Positions 17,756 through 29,392 of a stretch of DNA of 64,000 nucleotides are shown here, piece by piece; within the stretch, counting starts at the first letter, position 1, and each line of letters opens with the position of its first letter. Under the pieces are notes generated by a model. The model was given only the letters and a program-made list of their open reading frames with translations. It ran no database searches and was not told the origin of the DNA. The position numbers were made by a program, and so were the translations under genes. Source of the DNA: Pandoraea nosoerga (GTDB lineage Bacteria > Pseudomonadota > Gammaproteobacteria > Burkholderiales > Burkholderiaceae); the NCBI RefSeq assembly GCF_902459585.1, contig NZ_CABPSC010000001.1, forward strand, positions 310,001 to 374,000. The letters run 5' to 3'.

Positions 17756-19717
17756 ATGCCGAAGACCCGAATCCCGTCCATCCCCGCCGCTTCCGAGACT
17801 GCGGTAACCGTGGCACCCATGGCCTTGCGCCTGCGCGGCGCACTGGCACGCGGGGCGTGGGCCGGCGCCACGGCGCTCGGCGTGACCTGCGCCAGCGCGG
17901 TCATGGCGCTCCTGCCATCGTCCAATGCCTTCGCGCAAGCGGCCCAGGACGGCGCGCGCGCGCTGCTCGCGCAGAACGCACCGGCCTCGCCCGCGGCCCC
18001 CGGCAAGGCATCCGCGCCGGGCGCCGCGAGCCGTGCGGCGGCGGCAAATACCGATACCGACGCCGAGGACGTCCCGCCCGGGGCCGCCGTCCCGAAGGAA
18101 AAGCTGCCGAACGTGGCGCTTTCGAGCGAGATCGTCTTCGAAGTGATGGCCGCCGAACTCAGCCTGCAACGCGGCAACCTCGCTCCGGCTTACAACACCT
18201 ACATCGCGCTGGCCAATCGCACCAAGGATCCGCGCATGGCGCGCCGGGCGGTCGAGATCGCGCTCGGTGCGCGCCAGCTCGGCGACGCGCTGATCGCCGC
18301 GCGCCTGTGGCACCAGCTCGATCCGACTTGGCGCCCGGCGTCCCAGCTGCTCGCGAGCCTGCAGGTCGGCACGGGCCATCTCGGCGAAGCCGAGCCGCTG
18401 CTCGTCGACGAACTGAACAAGGTGCCCGAAGCGCGTCGCGGTCAGGCCATTCTGGAATTGCAGCAGATGATCGCGCGCAGTCCCGAGCGAGCCACCGGCG
18501 TCGATTCGCTCAAGCGCATGCTGGCCAACGACATGCAGCGCCCGGAAGCACAACTGGCCATTGCGCGTTCGCAGCTCGATGCCGGCGATACGGCCGGCGC
18601 ACGCGCGTCGCTGGAGAACGCGCTCAGGATCAAGCCCGATTATGAAGCCGCGGCGTTGGTGTACAGCCAGATGGGGCCGTCCGAGCGCGCCCACGCCATC
18701 GCGGGACTCAAGACGTTCCTCGATCGCAACCCCGGCGCCAAGGAAGCCCGCTTCGCCTACGCGAAGCTGCTGCTGGCCGACAACCAGCTCGATGTCGCGC
18801 AAAAGCAGTTCGAAACGCTCGAGAAGCGCTATCCGCACGAGTTGTCGACGCTCATGGCGCTTGCGCTGCTGAGCCTGCACGCGAAGCATCCGGAGAAGGC
18901 CGAACAGTATCTGCAGAAGTACGCCTCGGAGGCCGAGCAGCAGAACACGGACGGCGCACAGGCTTACGTCTATCTCGCGCAGATCGCGCAGGACCGCAAG
19001 GACTATCCGGCGGCGGACAAGTGGCTCTCGAAGATCCGCGAGGACAGCAACGCCTATCTGCCCGCGCAGATCGGCCGCGCGCAACTGCTCGCCGACCAGG
19101 GCAAGGTCGAGGAAGGCCGTGCGCTGCTGCACGGCATCAAGTCGAGCGATCCGCGCGAGCAACTGGCGCTCAAGCGCGCCGAATCCGATCTGCTCGTCAA
19201 AGCCAAGCGCTACGGCGACGCCGAGAAGCTGCTCGAGGCCGAGGTCAAGAATCATCCGGACGATCCGGATTTGCTCTATCAGTACGGCATGGTTGCCGAG
19301 CTGAACAAGCACTACGACGTCATGGAAAAGGCCATGCGCCGCGTGATGGCAACGCAACCCGACAACGCGCAGGCGTACAACGCGCTTGGCTACTCGCTGA
19401 CCGAGCGCAACACGCGTCTGCCCGAGGCGCTCAAGCTGCTGCAAAAGGCGTCGGCGCTCTCGCCCGAGGATCCGTACATCATGGACAGCCTGGGCTGGGT
19501 GAAATACCGCCTGGGCGACAAGCAGCAGGCGCTCGAACTGCTGCGTCGCGCCTACGGCATTCAGGCGCAGGCGGAAATCGGCGCCCACCTCGGCGAAGTG
19601 CTGTGGGAATCGGGCCAGCAGGACGAAGCGCGCAAGACCTGGCGCGAGGCGCTCAAGCTCGACGGCGACGACGATACGCTGCGCTCCACGATGAAGCGCT
19701 ACAACGTGGCGCCCTGA
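17756..19717 (+). CDS. Tetratricopeptide-repeat protein, probably exported
   Basis: A 653-aa TPR protein. The N-terminus has about 60 residues with a hydrophobic stretch ending near SSNAFA that resembles a long signal peptide, followed by a disordered Ala/Pro-rich linker. Repeated helix pairs (for example MAAELSLQRGNLAPAYNTYI, then AYNALGYSLTERNTRLPEAL near the C-terminus) make up the rest. It is coupled to lolB: its TGA at 19715 overlaps the lolB ATG at 19717. The constant pairing with lolB suggests an envelope role, but I cannot assign a function. Confidence 0.85.
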   Translation: MPKTRIPSIPAASETAVTVAPMALRLRGALARGAWAGATALGVTCASAVMALLPSSNAFAQAAQDGARALLAQNAPASPAAPGKASAPGAASRAAAANTDTDAEDVPPGAAVPKEKLPNVALSSEIVFEVMAAELSLQRGNLAPAYNTYIALANRTKDPRMARRAVEIALGARQLGDALIAARLWHQLDPTWRPASQLLASLQVGTGHLGEAEPLLVDELNKVPEARRGQAILELQQMIARSPERATGVDSLKRMLANDMQRPEAQLAIARSQLDAGDTAGARASLENALRIKPDYEAAALVYSQMGPSERAHAIAGLKTFLDRNPGAKEARFAYAKLLLADNQLDVAQKQFETLEKRYPHELSTLMALALLSLHAKHPEKAEQYLQKYASEAEQQNTDGAQAYVYLAQIAQDRKDYPAADKWLSKIREDSNAYLPAQIGRAQLLADQGKVEEGRALLHGIKSSDPREQLALKRAESDLLVKAKRYGDAEKLLEAEVKNHPDDPDLLYQYGMVAELNKHYDVMEKAMRRVMATQPDNAQAYNALGYSLTERNTRLPEALKLLQKASALSPEDPYIMDSLGWVKYRLGDKQQALELLRRAYGIQAQAEIGAHLGEVLWESGQQDEARKTWREALKLDGDDDTLRSTMKRYNVAP

Positions 19718-20349
19718 TGCCCGGATTGACGATGTTGTGCGCATTTCGGAACCCGGCGGCGCACGCGCGGGTGGCCCGCGCCCTCTCGCTGGCCTGCGCC
19801 GCTGCGCTTTTCGCAAGCGGTTGCGCGAGCCTCGCACCGCCGGCGCCCATCGTCCAATCGGCCGATGCGGGCGCGGAACACTATCGCGGCCGCTTCTCGG
19901 TGCGGTACGAGCAGAGCGGCGAGCCCCGCAATACCTACGGCAACTTCGATTGGCAGCAGAACGGCGAGAATGCCGTCGTCCAGTTGCTCGACCCGCTCGG
20001 GCAGACGCAGGCGATCGTTCGCGAGAATCCGCGCAGCGCCTCGCTCGAACTGCCGGGCAAGGCGCCGCTCACGGGGCCGCGCCTGGAAGACGTCATGCGC
20101 GATGCGCTCGGCTTCGCGCTGCCCGTCGGCGGCCTTCGCTACTGGCTGCGCATGCAGAGCGCCCCGGGATCGCGGGCGAGCATCGAGCGCGATCCGCAAA
20201 CGCGGCGCCCCACGCGTCTGACGCAGGACGGCTGGACCATCGACTATCAGGCGTTTTTCGACGGCTCACCGCTGCGCGTCAGGCGCATCGACCTCTCGCG
20301 CGATCTCGACGGCTCGCCGCTGGCCGTGCGCCTGGTCATCGACGAATAA
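19717..20349 (+). CDS. lolB: Outer-membrane lipoprotein LolB
   Basis: Receives lipoproteins from LolA and inserts them into the outer membrane. The product is 210 aa with a lipoprotein signal ending ASGC-AS (acylated Cys near residue 31). The core begins [16 protein letters not shown] and contains [22 protein letters not shown]. The ATG overlaps the TPR gene stop (TGATG), giving translational coupling. ispE follows after 265 bp. Confidence 0.9.
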   Translation: MPGLTMLCAFRNPAAHARVARALSLACAAALFASGCASLAPPAPIVQSADAGAEHYRGRFSVRYEQSGEPRNTYGNFDWQQNGENAVVQLLDPLGQTQAIVRENPRSASLELPGKAPLTGPRLEDVMRDALGFALPVGGLRYWLRMQSAPGSRASIERDPQTRRPTRLTQDGWTIDYQAFFDGSPLRVRRIDLSRDLDGSPLAVRLVIDE

Positions 20350-20614
20350 GCAGCGAGCCGGGCCGGTTCGGCACGTTCGCGCAGGCGGTGCTATGCTTGG
20401 CGCCGCGTGCTGCTGCTGCGGCGGCGGCGGCTGTCGAGGCATATCGCCGCCGACGGCGCTGCGGGTGCTGTGGGCGCTGCGCCGAGACGCGTGCGCTGCG
20501 CGACGTTCGCGATATCCGCTTGGCGCACGCGTCGATCAACCGCCCCTACGATTCCCCGGCGCACGGACGCCCTCGCGGGCGCCGTGTGCTCCGATAGCTC
20601 CGCTTCGCATCGCC

Positions 20615-21484
20615 ATGTACGAAATCCTGCGTGACTGCCCTGCCCCGGCCAAGCTCAACCTGTTCCTGCATATCGTGGGACGCCGACCCAATGGCTATCA
20701 CGAACTACAAACCGTCTTCCAGCTAATCGACTGGGCCGACACGTTGCATTTCGAGCGACGCGACGACGCGCGCATCGTCCATACGAATCCGCTGCCGGGC
20801 GTGCCGCCCGAGACCGATCTGACCGTGCGCGCGGCACGCCTTTTGCAGGCGCATTGCGGCGTGCGTTTCGGCGTGGACATCGCGATCGAGAAGCGTCTGC
20901 CGGCCGGCGGCGGCATCGGCGGCGGCAGCTCCGACGCGGCCACGACGCTGCTCGCGCTGAACCGCATGTGGCAGCTCGACCTGCCGCGCGCCGAGCTCCA
21001 GACGCTGGCCCTCAAGCTTGGGGCGGACGTGCCGTTTTTCGTGTTCGGCCGTAATGCGTTTGCGCAGGGACTGGGCGAAGAACTGGAAGCGATCGACCTG
21101 CCGCAATGGCACTTTCTCGTCGTGAACCCGCGCGTGCACGTCGCGACCGACAAAATATTTCGCGATCCCCTGTTGACAAGGGATACGAAGATCGTCACAA
21201 TGGCGTTCTTTCTTGAGCACGCCAACAAAAACGTGTTCGAAACGGATGAAATCTTCCGTAACGACATGCAGGCGGTAGTCACTCGAGAATACGCGGAAGT
21301 CGCTGCTGTGATTGACTGGTTCAGAACCTTCACCACGGCTCGCATGACAGGATCCGGCGCAAGCGTGTTTGCGGTATTCGACACGAAGGCGGAAGCGGAA
21401 GCCGTATGCAGGCGATTGCCGGAGCGCTGGCTCGGTCAGGTGACCACCAGCCTGGCCGAACATCCGCTGTTCGCCTTCGCGTGA
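20615..21484 (+). CDS. ispE: 4-diphosphocytidyl-2-C-methyl-D-erythritol kinase
   Basis: GHMP kinase of the MEP isoprenoid pathway, 289 aa. [21 protein letters not shown] at the start and the ATP-binding motif [15 protein letters not shown] (near residue 97) are diagnostic; [11 protein letters not shown] is the third GHMP motif. The ATG at 20615 is preferred because the longer open frame upstream has no IspE-like sequence. It lies in the conserved lolB-ispE-tRNA-Gln-prs order. Confidence 0.94.
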   Translation: MYEILRDCPAPAKLNLFLHIVGRRPNGYHELQTVFQLIDWADTLHFERRDDARIVHTNPLPGVPPETDLTVRAARLLQAHCGVRFGVDIAIEKRLPAGGGIGGGSSDAATTLLALNRMWQLDLPRAELQTLALKLGADVPFFVFGRNAFAQGLGEELEAIDLPQWHFLVVNPRVHVATDKIFRDPLLTRDTKIVTMAFFLEHANKNVFETDEIFRNDMQAVVTREYAEVAAVIDWFRTFTTARMTGSGASVFAVFDTKAEAEAVCRRLPERWLGQVTTSLAEHPLFAFA

Positions 21485-21537
21485 AGAGTTTTGCTTTGTT
21501 GCGTTTCCTACGGCGCAATGAAGGCACCGGTTAGTGT

Positions 21538-21614
21538 AGGGGAGTCGCCAAGTTGGTTAAGGCACCGGATTTTGATTCCGGCATACGAGGGTTCGAGTCC
21601 TTCCTCCCCTGCCA
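21538..21614 (+). tRNA. tRNA-Gln (anticodon TTG)
   Basis: The sequence folds as a full cloverleaf: acceptor AGGGGAG with CTCCCCT, D-arm GCC-AAGTTGGTTAA-GGC, anticodon stem CCGGA/TCCGG with loop TTTTGAT (anticodon TTG), T-arm GAGGG-TTCGAGT-CCTTC, discriminator G and encoded CCA. One G-T pair occurs in the T stem. It lies between ispE and prs, its usual place in this group. Confidence 0.97.
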
Positions 21615-21662
21615 ATTTCTCTGTTGTAGAGTCTCAGCATCCAACGTCCCGCAGGTAGCCAG

Positions 21663-22610
21663 ATGAGTAGTGATAACCTAATGGTATTCACCGGGAACGC
21701 CAATCCCGCCCTGGCCCAAGCGGTCGTCGACACTCTGGGTATCCCCCTCGGCAAGGCCATGGCCAGCCGCTTCTCGGATGGTGAGATCCAGGTCGAAATT
21801 CAGGAAAACGTGCGTGGCAAGGACGTCTTCGTCCTCCAGTCGACGTGCGCTCCGACCAACGACAACCTGATGGAACTGATGATCATGGTCGACGCGCTCA
21901 AGCGCGCTTCCGCCGGTCGGATCACCGCTGCCATCCCGTATTTCGGCTATGCCCGTCAGGATCGCCGCCCGCGCTCGGCACGCGTGGCGATCTCGGCGAA
22001 GGTCGTGGCCAACATGCTGCAAATCGCAGGCGTCGAACGCATCATCACGATGGACCTGCACGCCGACCAGATTCAGGGTTTCTTCGATATTCCGGTCGAC
22101 AACATCTACGCGTCGCCGCTGCTGCTGGCCGACGTGCGCGCCCAGAACCACGAAAACCTGCTGGTGGTGTCGCCGGACGTCGGTGGCGTGGTGCGCGCCC
22201 GTGCGCTGGCCAAGCAACTGCATTGCGATCTGGCCATCATCGACAAGCGCCGTCCGAAGGCCAACGTGGCCGAAGTGATGAACATCATCGGTGAAGTCGA
22301 AGGCCGTACCTGCGTCATCATGGATGACATGGTCGATACCGCCGGTACGCTGTGCAAGGCCGCGCAGGTATTGAAGGAACGCGGCGCACAGAAGGTGTAC
22401 GCCTACTGTACGCACCCGGTGCTCTCGGGCGGCGCCGCAGCGCGAATCAACGCCTCGGAGCTCGACGAAGTGGTCGTGACGGATACCATTCCGCTGCGTG
22501 ACGACTCGAAGGGCGGCAAGATTCGCCAGCTGAGCTGCGCTAACCTGCTCGCCGAGACGTTCTCGCGCATCCGTCGTGGCGACTCGGTGATGTCGCTGTT
22601 CGCGGAGTAA
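21663..22610 (+). CDS. prs: Ribose-phosphate pyrophosphokinase (PRPP synthase)
   Basis: Makes PRPP from ribose-5-phosphate and ATP for nucleotide, His and Trp synthesis. The 315-aa product is full length for class I Prs, with [17 protein letters not shown], the flexible catalytic loop [13 protein letters not shown] and the PRPP-binding [19 protein letters not shown] strong hairpin terminator follows. Confidence 0.96.
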   Translation: MSSDNLMVFTGNANPALAQAVVDTLGIPLGKAMASRFSDGEIQVEIQENVRGKDVFVLQSTCAPTNDNLMELMIMVDALKRASAGRITAAIPYFGYARQDRRPRSARVAISAKVVANMLQIAGVERIITMDLHADQIQGFFDIPVDNIYASPLLLADVRAQNHENLLVVSPDVGGVVRARALAKQLHCDLAIIDKRRPKANVAEVMNIIGEVEGRTCVIMDDMVDTAGTLCKAAQVLKERGAQKVYAYCTHPVLSGGAAARINASELDEVVVTDTIPLRDDSKGGKIRQLSCANLLAETFSRIRRGDSVMSLFAE

Positions 22611-22630
22611 GCGTTCGGTAAAGTTTTTGC

Positions 22631-22660
22631 AACGGCGCCTGTGTGGCGCCGTTGTTGTGT
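22631..22660 (+). terminator. Intrinsic terminator after prs
   Basis: AACGGCGCC-TGTGT-GGCGCCGTT stem, 20 bp after the prs stop, followed by a T-rich TGTTGTG rather than a clean T-run. Confidence 0.65.
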
Positions 22661-22767
22661 CGGCGAGGAGCGTTTTCCTCGCCTTTGTCGTTCCTGAATC
22701 CCGCGTTTTTCGGCGGGCCGTTCGGGAAGAAAACACTGCCTGGTCGCGGGCAGTACAAGGAGTTGTC

Positions 22768-23388
22768 ATGAAAGTCGTCGCTTTTGAGCGCAATCAGCAA
22801 GGTACTGGTGCGAGCCGCCGCCTGCGCAATGCCGGTAAGACTACGGGCATCGTGTACGGTGGTAACGTTGAACCCAAGATGATCGAACTCGATCACAACG
22901 CACTGTGGCACGCCCTCCGCAAGGAAGCTTTCCACTCGTCGATCCTCGACCTGGAAGTTGCCGGCAAGACCGAACAAGTGCTGCTGCGCGACGTGCAGTA
23001 TCACCCGTTCAAGCAACTCGTTCTGCACGTGGATTTCCAGCGTGTCGATCCGAACAAGTCCATTCACGTGAAGGTGCCCCTGCACTTCCTGAACGCCGAG
23101 ACGTCGCCGGCCGTGAAGCTGGGCGCGAACGTGATCAGCCACACGCTCAACGAACTCGACATCAGCTGCCTGCCGGGCAAGCTGCCGGAATTCCTGGAAG
23201 TCGACCTGTCGAAGCTGGAAGCCGGTCAGACCGTGCATGCCAAGGACGTCAAGCTGCCCGCCGGCGTGACGCTGACGCTGCACGTCGAGCAGGAAAACCC
23301 GGTGGTGGCGCAAGCCGTCCAACCGGCCGGCGCTGCGGCTGACGAAGCTGCCGCCTCGGCTGCCGAAGGCGAAACGCCGGCTGCCTAA
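22768..23388 (+). CDS. rplY: 50S ribosomal protein L25/general stress protein Ctc
   Basis: Binds 5S rRNA; 206 aa, the long TL5/Ctc form with an N-terminal L25 domain ([20 protein letters not shown]) and a C-terminal beta domain, ending in an Ala/Glu-rich tail. AAGGAG lies seven bases before the ATG at 22768. The open frame extends upstream but has no L25 sequence there. A strong terminator follows at 23430. Confidence 0.95.
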   Translation: MKVVAFERNQQGTGASRRLRNAGKTTGIVYGGNVEPKMIELDHNALWHALRKEAFHSSILDLEVAGKTEQVLLRDVQYHPFKQLVLHVDFQRVDPNKSIHVKVPLHFLNAETSPAVKLGANVISHTLNELDISCLPGKLPEFLEVDLSKLEAGQTVHAKDVKLPAGVTLTLHVEQENPVVAQAVQPAGAAADEAAASAAEGETPAA

Positions 23389-23429
23389 GCCACGCGTGTC
23401 AGCCTTCAGCGGCGACGCTGGACGCAAGA

Positions 23430-23461
23430 CCCGCCGCGACGTCATGTCCGGCGGGTTTTTT
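23430..23461 (+). terminator. Intrinsic terminator after rplY
   Basis: CCCGCCG ... CGGCGGG stem with a 12-nt loop and TTTTTT. The upstream in-frame ATG of pth (23463) lies immediately after the T-run. Confidence 0.85.
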
Positions 23462-23501
23462 CATGGCGGTGCGTGACGCACCCAACACCTCCGACACCGA
23501 A

Positions 23502-24098
23502 ATGATCAAGCTGATCGTGGGGCTCGGCAATCCGGGCGCCGAATACACAGCGACGCGTCACAACGCGGGCTTCTGGTTTGTCGACGCCCTGGCGCAGCAA
23601 TGCGGCGCGTCGCTCTCCCATCAGAAGAACTTCCACGGGTTCGCCGCGCGGGCACGCGTGGCCGGCCAGGAAGTCTGGCTGCTCGAGCCACAGACGTTCA
23701 TGAACCGCTCGGGTCAATCCGTCGTCGCCCTGGCCCGCTTCTACAAGATCCTGCCCGACGAGATTCTCGTGGTGCACGACGAGCTCGATCTGCTGCCGGG
23801 CACCGTGAAGCTCAAGCGCGGCGGCGGCAGCGGCGGCCATAACGGCCTGAAGGACATTGCCGCGCATCTGACCACGCAGGAATTCTGGCGTCTGCGACTG
23901 GGCATCGGCCATCCGCGCACGCTGCAGCCGGCCGGCAGCCAGCAGCAGGTGGTGGACTTCGTGCTCAAGCCGCCGCGCAAGGAGGAGCAGGCGCAAATCG
24001 ACGACGCGATGTCGCGCTCGCTCGACGTCGTCGACCTGATCGTCAAGGGCGAGATGGAAAAGGCGATGATGCGGCTGCACGCCGCGCCCGCGAAGTAA
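23502..24098 (+). CDS. pth: Peptidyl-tRNA hydrolase
   Basis: Recycles peptidyl-tRNA. The product starts [20 protein letters not shown], with the catalytic His of the [10 protein letters not shown] motif, FMNRSGQSV, and HDELDLLPG ... [13 protein letters not shown] chose the ATG at 23502 (198 aa) because it gives the standard N-terminus; an ATG at 23463 would add 13 residues and sits on the terminator edge. Neither has a good ribosome-binding site. Confidence 0.93.
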   Translation: MIKLIVGLGNPGAEYTATRHNAGFWFVDALAQQCGASLSHQKNFHGFAARARVAGQEVWLLEPQTFMNRSGQSVVALARFYKILPDEILVVHDELDLLPGTVKLKRGGGSGGHNGLKDIAAHLTTQEFWRLRLGIGHPRTLQPAGSQQQVVDFVLKPPRKEEQAQIDDAMSRSLDVVDLIVKGEMEKAMMRLHAAPAK

Positions 24099-24180
24099 CG
24101 CGGCGGCGCAAGACCACGCCCGCGCAGCGACACGGGCCGCTCATGTGATGCGAGCACACGACGCTCGCAACACACGACAG

Positions 24181-24254
24181 AGGCGCCGCAGGGCGCCTTT
24201 GTCGTCCCTTTTGTCGTCCCTTTCGTCACCCCTTTCGCCGTCTCTTTGTCGCTC
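24181..24254 (+). terminator. Terminator after pth running into an 11-12-bp tandem array
   Basis: AGGCGCC-GCAG-GGCGCCT hairpin (24181-24198) with its short T-run forming the first unit of a pyrimidine-rich array. Five units of the form CCTTTNGTCGTC, 11-12 bp each, run from 24196 to 24254. Confidence 0.65.
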
Positions 24255-24369
24255 GCGAGAGCCTCCGGTAATTCGTCGGCGGGACTGTGCGGGAATGCTG
24301 CGAGAATGTGTCGTCAGGGTGTGAAGCGGAACCCCGCCCCGGGCGCGGAATCAGCCCAATTGGGCTCAA

Positions 24370-25835
<1,466 letters not shown>

Positions 25836-26143
25836 GGCGCGCTCCGGGAGACGGGCGCCGCACCTGGAGCGGGCGCACCCAATACATCGGGGCACGGAAC
25901 GCTATGGCCCGCATCGATGCAAAAAAGAGGTCGCGCGCGGCAATTCACGCGCAGGGAATCCAAAATCATGGCAAATCACGCTACATTGTTGAGGCGAAAC
26001 ATACCACATCGCCCGCCCCCCTTGCCCCGTCGCCGGAGCGCGCAGCGCCGTAACGGCCCGCGTCGGCGATGGGGCGAGCGCCGGTCGCGGCCCATGGCTC
26101 GCCGCCGCTCGCCGCGGCTCAACAGGAGTCTGCCCGATTCGTC
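25836..26143. other. 308-bp divergent region between rsmD and the NodI-type gene
   Basis: Promoters for both directions must lie here, but I see no convincing -35/-10 pair, repeat or small gene. The open frames are Arg/Pro-rich reading-frame artefacts of GC-rich DNA. Confidence 0.4.
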
Positions 26144-27061
26144 ATGACCGCTGCCGCCATCGAGGTAACAGAACTGTGCAAGGCCTACGAGGGCCGATCT
26201 GTCGTCGATCGTCTGTCCCTTCGCGTCGCGCCCGGCGAGTGTTTCGGCCTGTTGGGGCCGAACGGCGCGGGCAAAACGACCACGTTGCGCATGCTGCTCG
26301 GCCTGGTGACGCCCGACGCGGGCTGCATCCGCCTGGGCGGCATGCCGGTGCCGCGGCTGGCGCCCGAGGCACGGCGGCGCATCGGCGTGGTGCCGCAATT
26401 CGACAATCTCGATCCCGACTTCACCGTGCGCGAGAACCTCGCCGTCTTCGGCCGGTATTTCGGACTTTCCCGCGCGGACGTGCGTGAGCGCGTGCCGGCG
26501 CTGCTCGCCTTCGCCCGGCTCGAGGCCAAGGCCGACGCACGCGTCGGTCAGCTCTCCGGCGGCATGAAGCGCCGCCTCACGCTCGCGCGCGCGCTCATCA
26601 ACAATCCCGATCTGCTCGTGCTCGACGAGCCGACTACCGGTCTCGATCCGCAGGCGCGGCATCTGATCTGGGAGCGGCTGAAATCGCTGATGAACGAGGG
26701 CAAGACGATTCTGCTGACGACCCACTTCATGGAGGAAGCAGAGCGCCTGTGTCATCGGCTGTGCGTCATCGACGCGGGGCGCAAGATCGCCGAGGGCACA
26801 CCGCCCGAACTCGTCGCGCGCGAGATCGGGTGCGACGTGGTGGAGCTCTTTGGCGACGTCCCTCGCGGCTTGATCGCCCGGCTCGCGCCATTGGCCGAGC
26901 GCATCGAGTCGAGCGGCGAGACGCACTTCTGCTACGTGCGCGACGCCGCGCCGCTCGTCGCCGCGCTGCACGACCAGCCCGGCGTGCGCTATTTGCATCG
27001 TCGGGCGAATCTGGAGGACGTCTTTCTCAAGCTCACGGGACGGGAGATGCGCGATGAGTGA
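26144..27061 (+). CDS. NodI/DrrA-type ABC exporter ATP-binding protein
   Basis: ATPase of an ABC-2 exporter, 305 aa. Walker [18 protein letters not shown] (near residue 38), signature [15 protein letters not shown], Walker [14 protein letters not shown] and the switch [15 protein letters not shown]. The [15 protein letters not shown] stretch and the C-terminal domain match NodI (nodulation lipo-oligosaccharide export), but the same family is widespread in non-nodulating Burkholderiaceae, so the name gives no substrate. I use the ATG at 26144. It overlaps the next gene by 8 bp. Confidence 0.85.
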   Translation: MTAAAIEVTELCKAYEGRSVVDRLSLRVAPGECFGLLGPNGAGKTTTLRMLLGLVTPDAGCIRLGGMPVPRLAPEARRRIGVVPQFDNLDPDFTVRENLAVFGRYFGLSRADVRERVPALLAFARLEAKADARVGQLSGGMKRRLTLARALINNPDLLVLDEPTTGLDPQARHLIWERLKSLMNEGKTILLTTHFMEEAERLCHRLCVIDAGRKIAEGTPPELVAREIGCDVVELFGDVPRGLIARLAPLAERIESSGETHFCYVRDAAPLVAALHDQPGVRYLHRRANLEDVFLKLTGREMRDE

Positions 27062-27902
27062 GTCGACGAATGAGCCGACGAATGAGCCGTTGAAAACATC
27101 GGTGAGCGAGTCGACGGCCCGGCCCGACCTCCCTCGCTACCTTCCCGGCGCCGGCGCGTGGGTGAGCGTCTGGCGGCGCAACTTCCTCGTCTGGCGCAAG
27201 CTCGCGATCGCGTCGATGTTCGGCAATCTCGCCGATCCCATGATTTACCTGTTCGGGCTGGGCTTCGGACTGGGGATGATGGTCGGCGACGTGGACGGCA
27301 CGTCGTACATCGCGTTTCTCGCGGCCGGCACTGTCGGCTCGAGCGTGATGTTCTCCGCGAGCTTCGAGTCGATGTATTCGGGCTTCTCGCGCATGCACGT
27401 GCAACGCACGTGGGAGGCGCTCATGCACACGCCGCTCACGCTCGGCGACGTGGTGCTGGGCGAGGTGGTCTGGGCGGCAAGCAAGGCGGTGCTGTCAGGA
27501 CTCGCCATTCTCGTCGTGGCCAGCGTGCTCGGCTATGCGCGCCTCGACAGTCTCGCCATCGTTCTGCCGGCGATCCTGCTCGCGGGTCTTGCATTCGCCA
27601 GCCTGGCGATGGTCATGACGGCGCTCGCGCCGAGCTACGACTTCTTCATGTTCTACCAAACGCTCGTGATGACGCCGATGCTGCTGCTCTCGGGTGTGTT
27701 CTTTCCGTTGTCGCAGTTGCCGGCAGCCGCGCGGCACGTCACGGAGTGGCTGCCGCTCGCGCATGCCGTGGCCCTGATCCGCCCGGCCATGCTCGGTCGC
27801 GCCATCGATGCGCCGTGGCTGCATGCCGGCGCGCTCGCCGTGTACGCCGTCGCGGGCTTTGCCGTCGCGCTCGTGCTGCTGCGCCGCCGGATTCTTCGGT
27901 AA
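27054..27902 (+). CDS. NodJ-type ABC-2 transporter permease
   Basis: Inner-membrane permease of 282 aa, partner of the preceding ATPase. It has about six hydrophobic segments in the ABC-2 pattern ([20 protein letters not shown] near the start, [20 protein letters not shown] near the end). The N-terminus carries an odd Ser/Glu/Pro-rich leader with TNEP repeated; the DNA shows that this comes from a 12-bp tandem repeat at the gene junction. Substrate unknown. Confidence 0.85.
   Translation: MSESTNEPTNEPLKTSVSESTARPDLPRYLPGAGAWVSVWRRNFLVWRKLAIASMFGNLADPMIYLFGLGFGLGMMVGDVDGTSYIAFLAAGTVGSSVMFSASFESMYSGFSRMHVQRTWEALMHTPLTLGDVVLGEVVWAASKAVLSGLAILVVASVLGYARLDSLAIVLPAILLAGLAFASLAMVMTALAPSYDFFMFYQTLVMTPMLLLSGVFFPLSQLPAAARHVTEWLPLAHAVALIRPAMLGRAIDAPWLHAGALAVYAVAGFAVALVLLRRRILR
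27060..27095. repeat. 12-bp tandem repeat at the NodI/NodJ junction
   Basis: Three adjacent 12-bp units, GAGTCGACGAAT, GAGCCGACGAAT and GAGCCGTTGAAA. The first overlaps the stop codon of the ATPase gene (27059-27061). Because 12 is a multiple of three, the repeat is translated in frame at the permease N-terminus. Confidence 0.75.
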
Positions 27903-27943
27903 CGCCGAGGGCGAACGGCATCGCCCCCGGCGCGGCCTGGCGC

Positions 27944-29380
27944 TTACTTCGCCTTCGCGCCCGCGGCCGGCTTGCCGCCGGGGGCGGCGGCACCTGCGCC
28001 GGCCGTACCGAATACGTCGCCCGGCCCCACGACGACCGTCGCGAGACGGTCCGGCCGCACGTGGCGCGCGAAGGCATCCCTGACCTGCGCGGCCGTGACG
28101 GACTTGACCTTTTCGGTCCACGTGTCGAGGTAATCGAGCGGCAGGTTGTAGAAGCCGATGGCCGCCACGTTGGCCAGCAGCTTGCGGTTGCTGTCCAGGC
28201 GCAGCGGGAAGCCGTTCACCAGGTTGTCCTTCGCGGCCTGCATCTCCGCGTCGGTCGGGCCTTCCTGCACGAACTTGTCGAGCGTCTCGCGCACGACGTT
28301 GAGCGCCTCGCGCGCCTGTTCGCGACGCGTCTGCAGGCTGATCTCGAACGGCCCTTCCTGCAATTGCGGCACGAATGCACTCGACACGCCATACGTCAGC
28401 CCGCGCTTCTCGCGCACTTCGGCCGTGAGCCGCGACACGAACCCGCCGCCGCCCAGCACGTAGTTGCCCACGAGCAGCGGAAAGTAGTCGGGATCGCTGC
28501 GCGCCATCGACGCCTGCCCGGTCACGATGTGCGCCTGCTCCGCCGGGTGCGGCAGATCGATCTGCACGGCGCTGCGCAGCGGCGCCACGGCGGGCATTGC
28601 GGGCGGCGTGACGCCCGCCGGCATGGCCTCGGTCAGCGTGGCGACCACCTTCTCGGCCTGCGCGCGGTCGATGTCGCCGACGATCGTGACGACCGCCCGC
28701 TTCGCGCTGTACATGTCGCGGTAAAAGCGCACGAGGTCGTCGCGCCTGATGGCGCTCACGCTCGCCACCGTGGCGCTGACGCCATACGGATGGCCGCCAT
28801 AGATGGCATGGCGGAACGCCTTCTCGGCAATCGGCTCGGGCTTCGTGTCCGACTCGGCAATCGCCGACGACAGTCGCGCCGATTCGCGCTTGAGCACGGC
28901 ATCGGGGAACGTCGGGTGCTGCAGGAACTGCGCCATCGTGTCGACGGCCGCGTCGCGTTCGGCGCGCGACGACAGCGTGCGCATGGTGACGGTCGCGGCG
29001 TCCCGACCGGCATGCGTGCCTGCCATCGCGCCGACGTCGGCGAAGCGGTCGGCAATCTGCGCCTCGGTGAGTGCGGGGCGCCCGCCCGCGGCCGCGGCGC
29101 CTGCGTCGAGCAGGCCCGCCGTGAGCAGCGCGAGTCCGGCCTTGCCGGGCGGATCGTAACGGCTGCCGGCATCGAAATCGATGTTCAGGTCAATCATCGG
29201 GATCGAGCGGCTCTCGACGAGCAGCACCTTGGCGCCGGACGGCGCGGTCCAGGTCTGGATCGGCAGCGCGGCCCGGGCGCCGGTAGCGGCAAGCGCGGCG
29301 ACCGCGCCTGCCGTCACGCACGCCAGCAGGCCCGCGCGCGCAGGGAAAAACGCACGCATCAGTGCGGAAATCTTCATCAT
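27944..29380 (-). CDS. M16-family peptidase subunit lacking the zinc site
   Basis: A 478-aa exported M16 protein. After a long signal peptide (ending near ATGARA) comes the M16 fold (IDLNIDFDAGSRYDPPGKAG), but at the place of the zinc motif it reads GLALLTAGLLDAG, with no HxxEH. The C-terminal half keeps the R/Y pair region (EVREKRGLTYGVSSAF) that binds substrate. It lies 12 bp after the active-site-bearing M16 gene, so the two probably form an active/inactive heterodimer. The tail is an Ala/Gly/Lys-rich extension. Confidence 0.88.
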   Translation of the reverse strand: MMKISALMRAFFPARAGLLACVTAGAVAALAATGARAALPIQTWTAPSGAKVLLVESRSIPMIDLNIDFDAGSRYDPPGKAGLALLTAGLLDAGAAAAGGRPALTEAQIADRFADVGAMAGTHAGRDAATVTMRTLSSRAERDAAVDTMAQFLQHPTFPDAVLKRESARLSSAIAESDTKPEPIAEKAFRHAIYGGHPYGVSATVASVSAIRRDDLVRFYRDMYSAKRAVVTIVGDIDRAQAEKVVATLTEAMPAGVTPPAMPAVAPLRSAVQIDLPHPAEQAHIVTGQASMARSDPDYFPLLVGNYVLGGGGFVSRLTAEVREKRGLTYGVSSAFVPQLQEGPFEISLQTRREQAREALNVVRETLDKFVQEGPTDAEMQAAKDNLVNGFPLRLDSNRKLLANVAAIGFYNLPLDYLDTWTEKVKSVTAAQVRDAFARHVRPDRLATVVVGPGDVFGTAGAGAAAPGGKPAAGAKAK

Positions 29381-29392
29381 CGTGTGGCCCTC

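Noticed and set aside
24353-24366. Perfect 14-bp palindrome AGCCCAATTGGGCT after the ferredoxin gene, considered as a terminator
   Set aside because: The hairpin would have almost no loop and no T-run on either strand; it could be an operator but nothing supports that.
26144-27902. NodI/NodJ names taken as evidence of nodulation
   Set aside because: No nodABC or other nod gene is present; this ABC-2 exporter family is common in non-symbiotic Burkholderiaceae.
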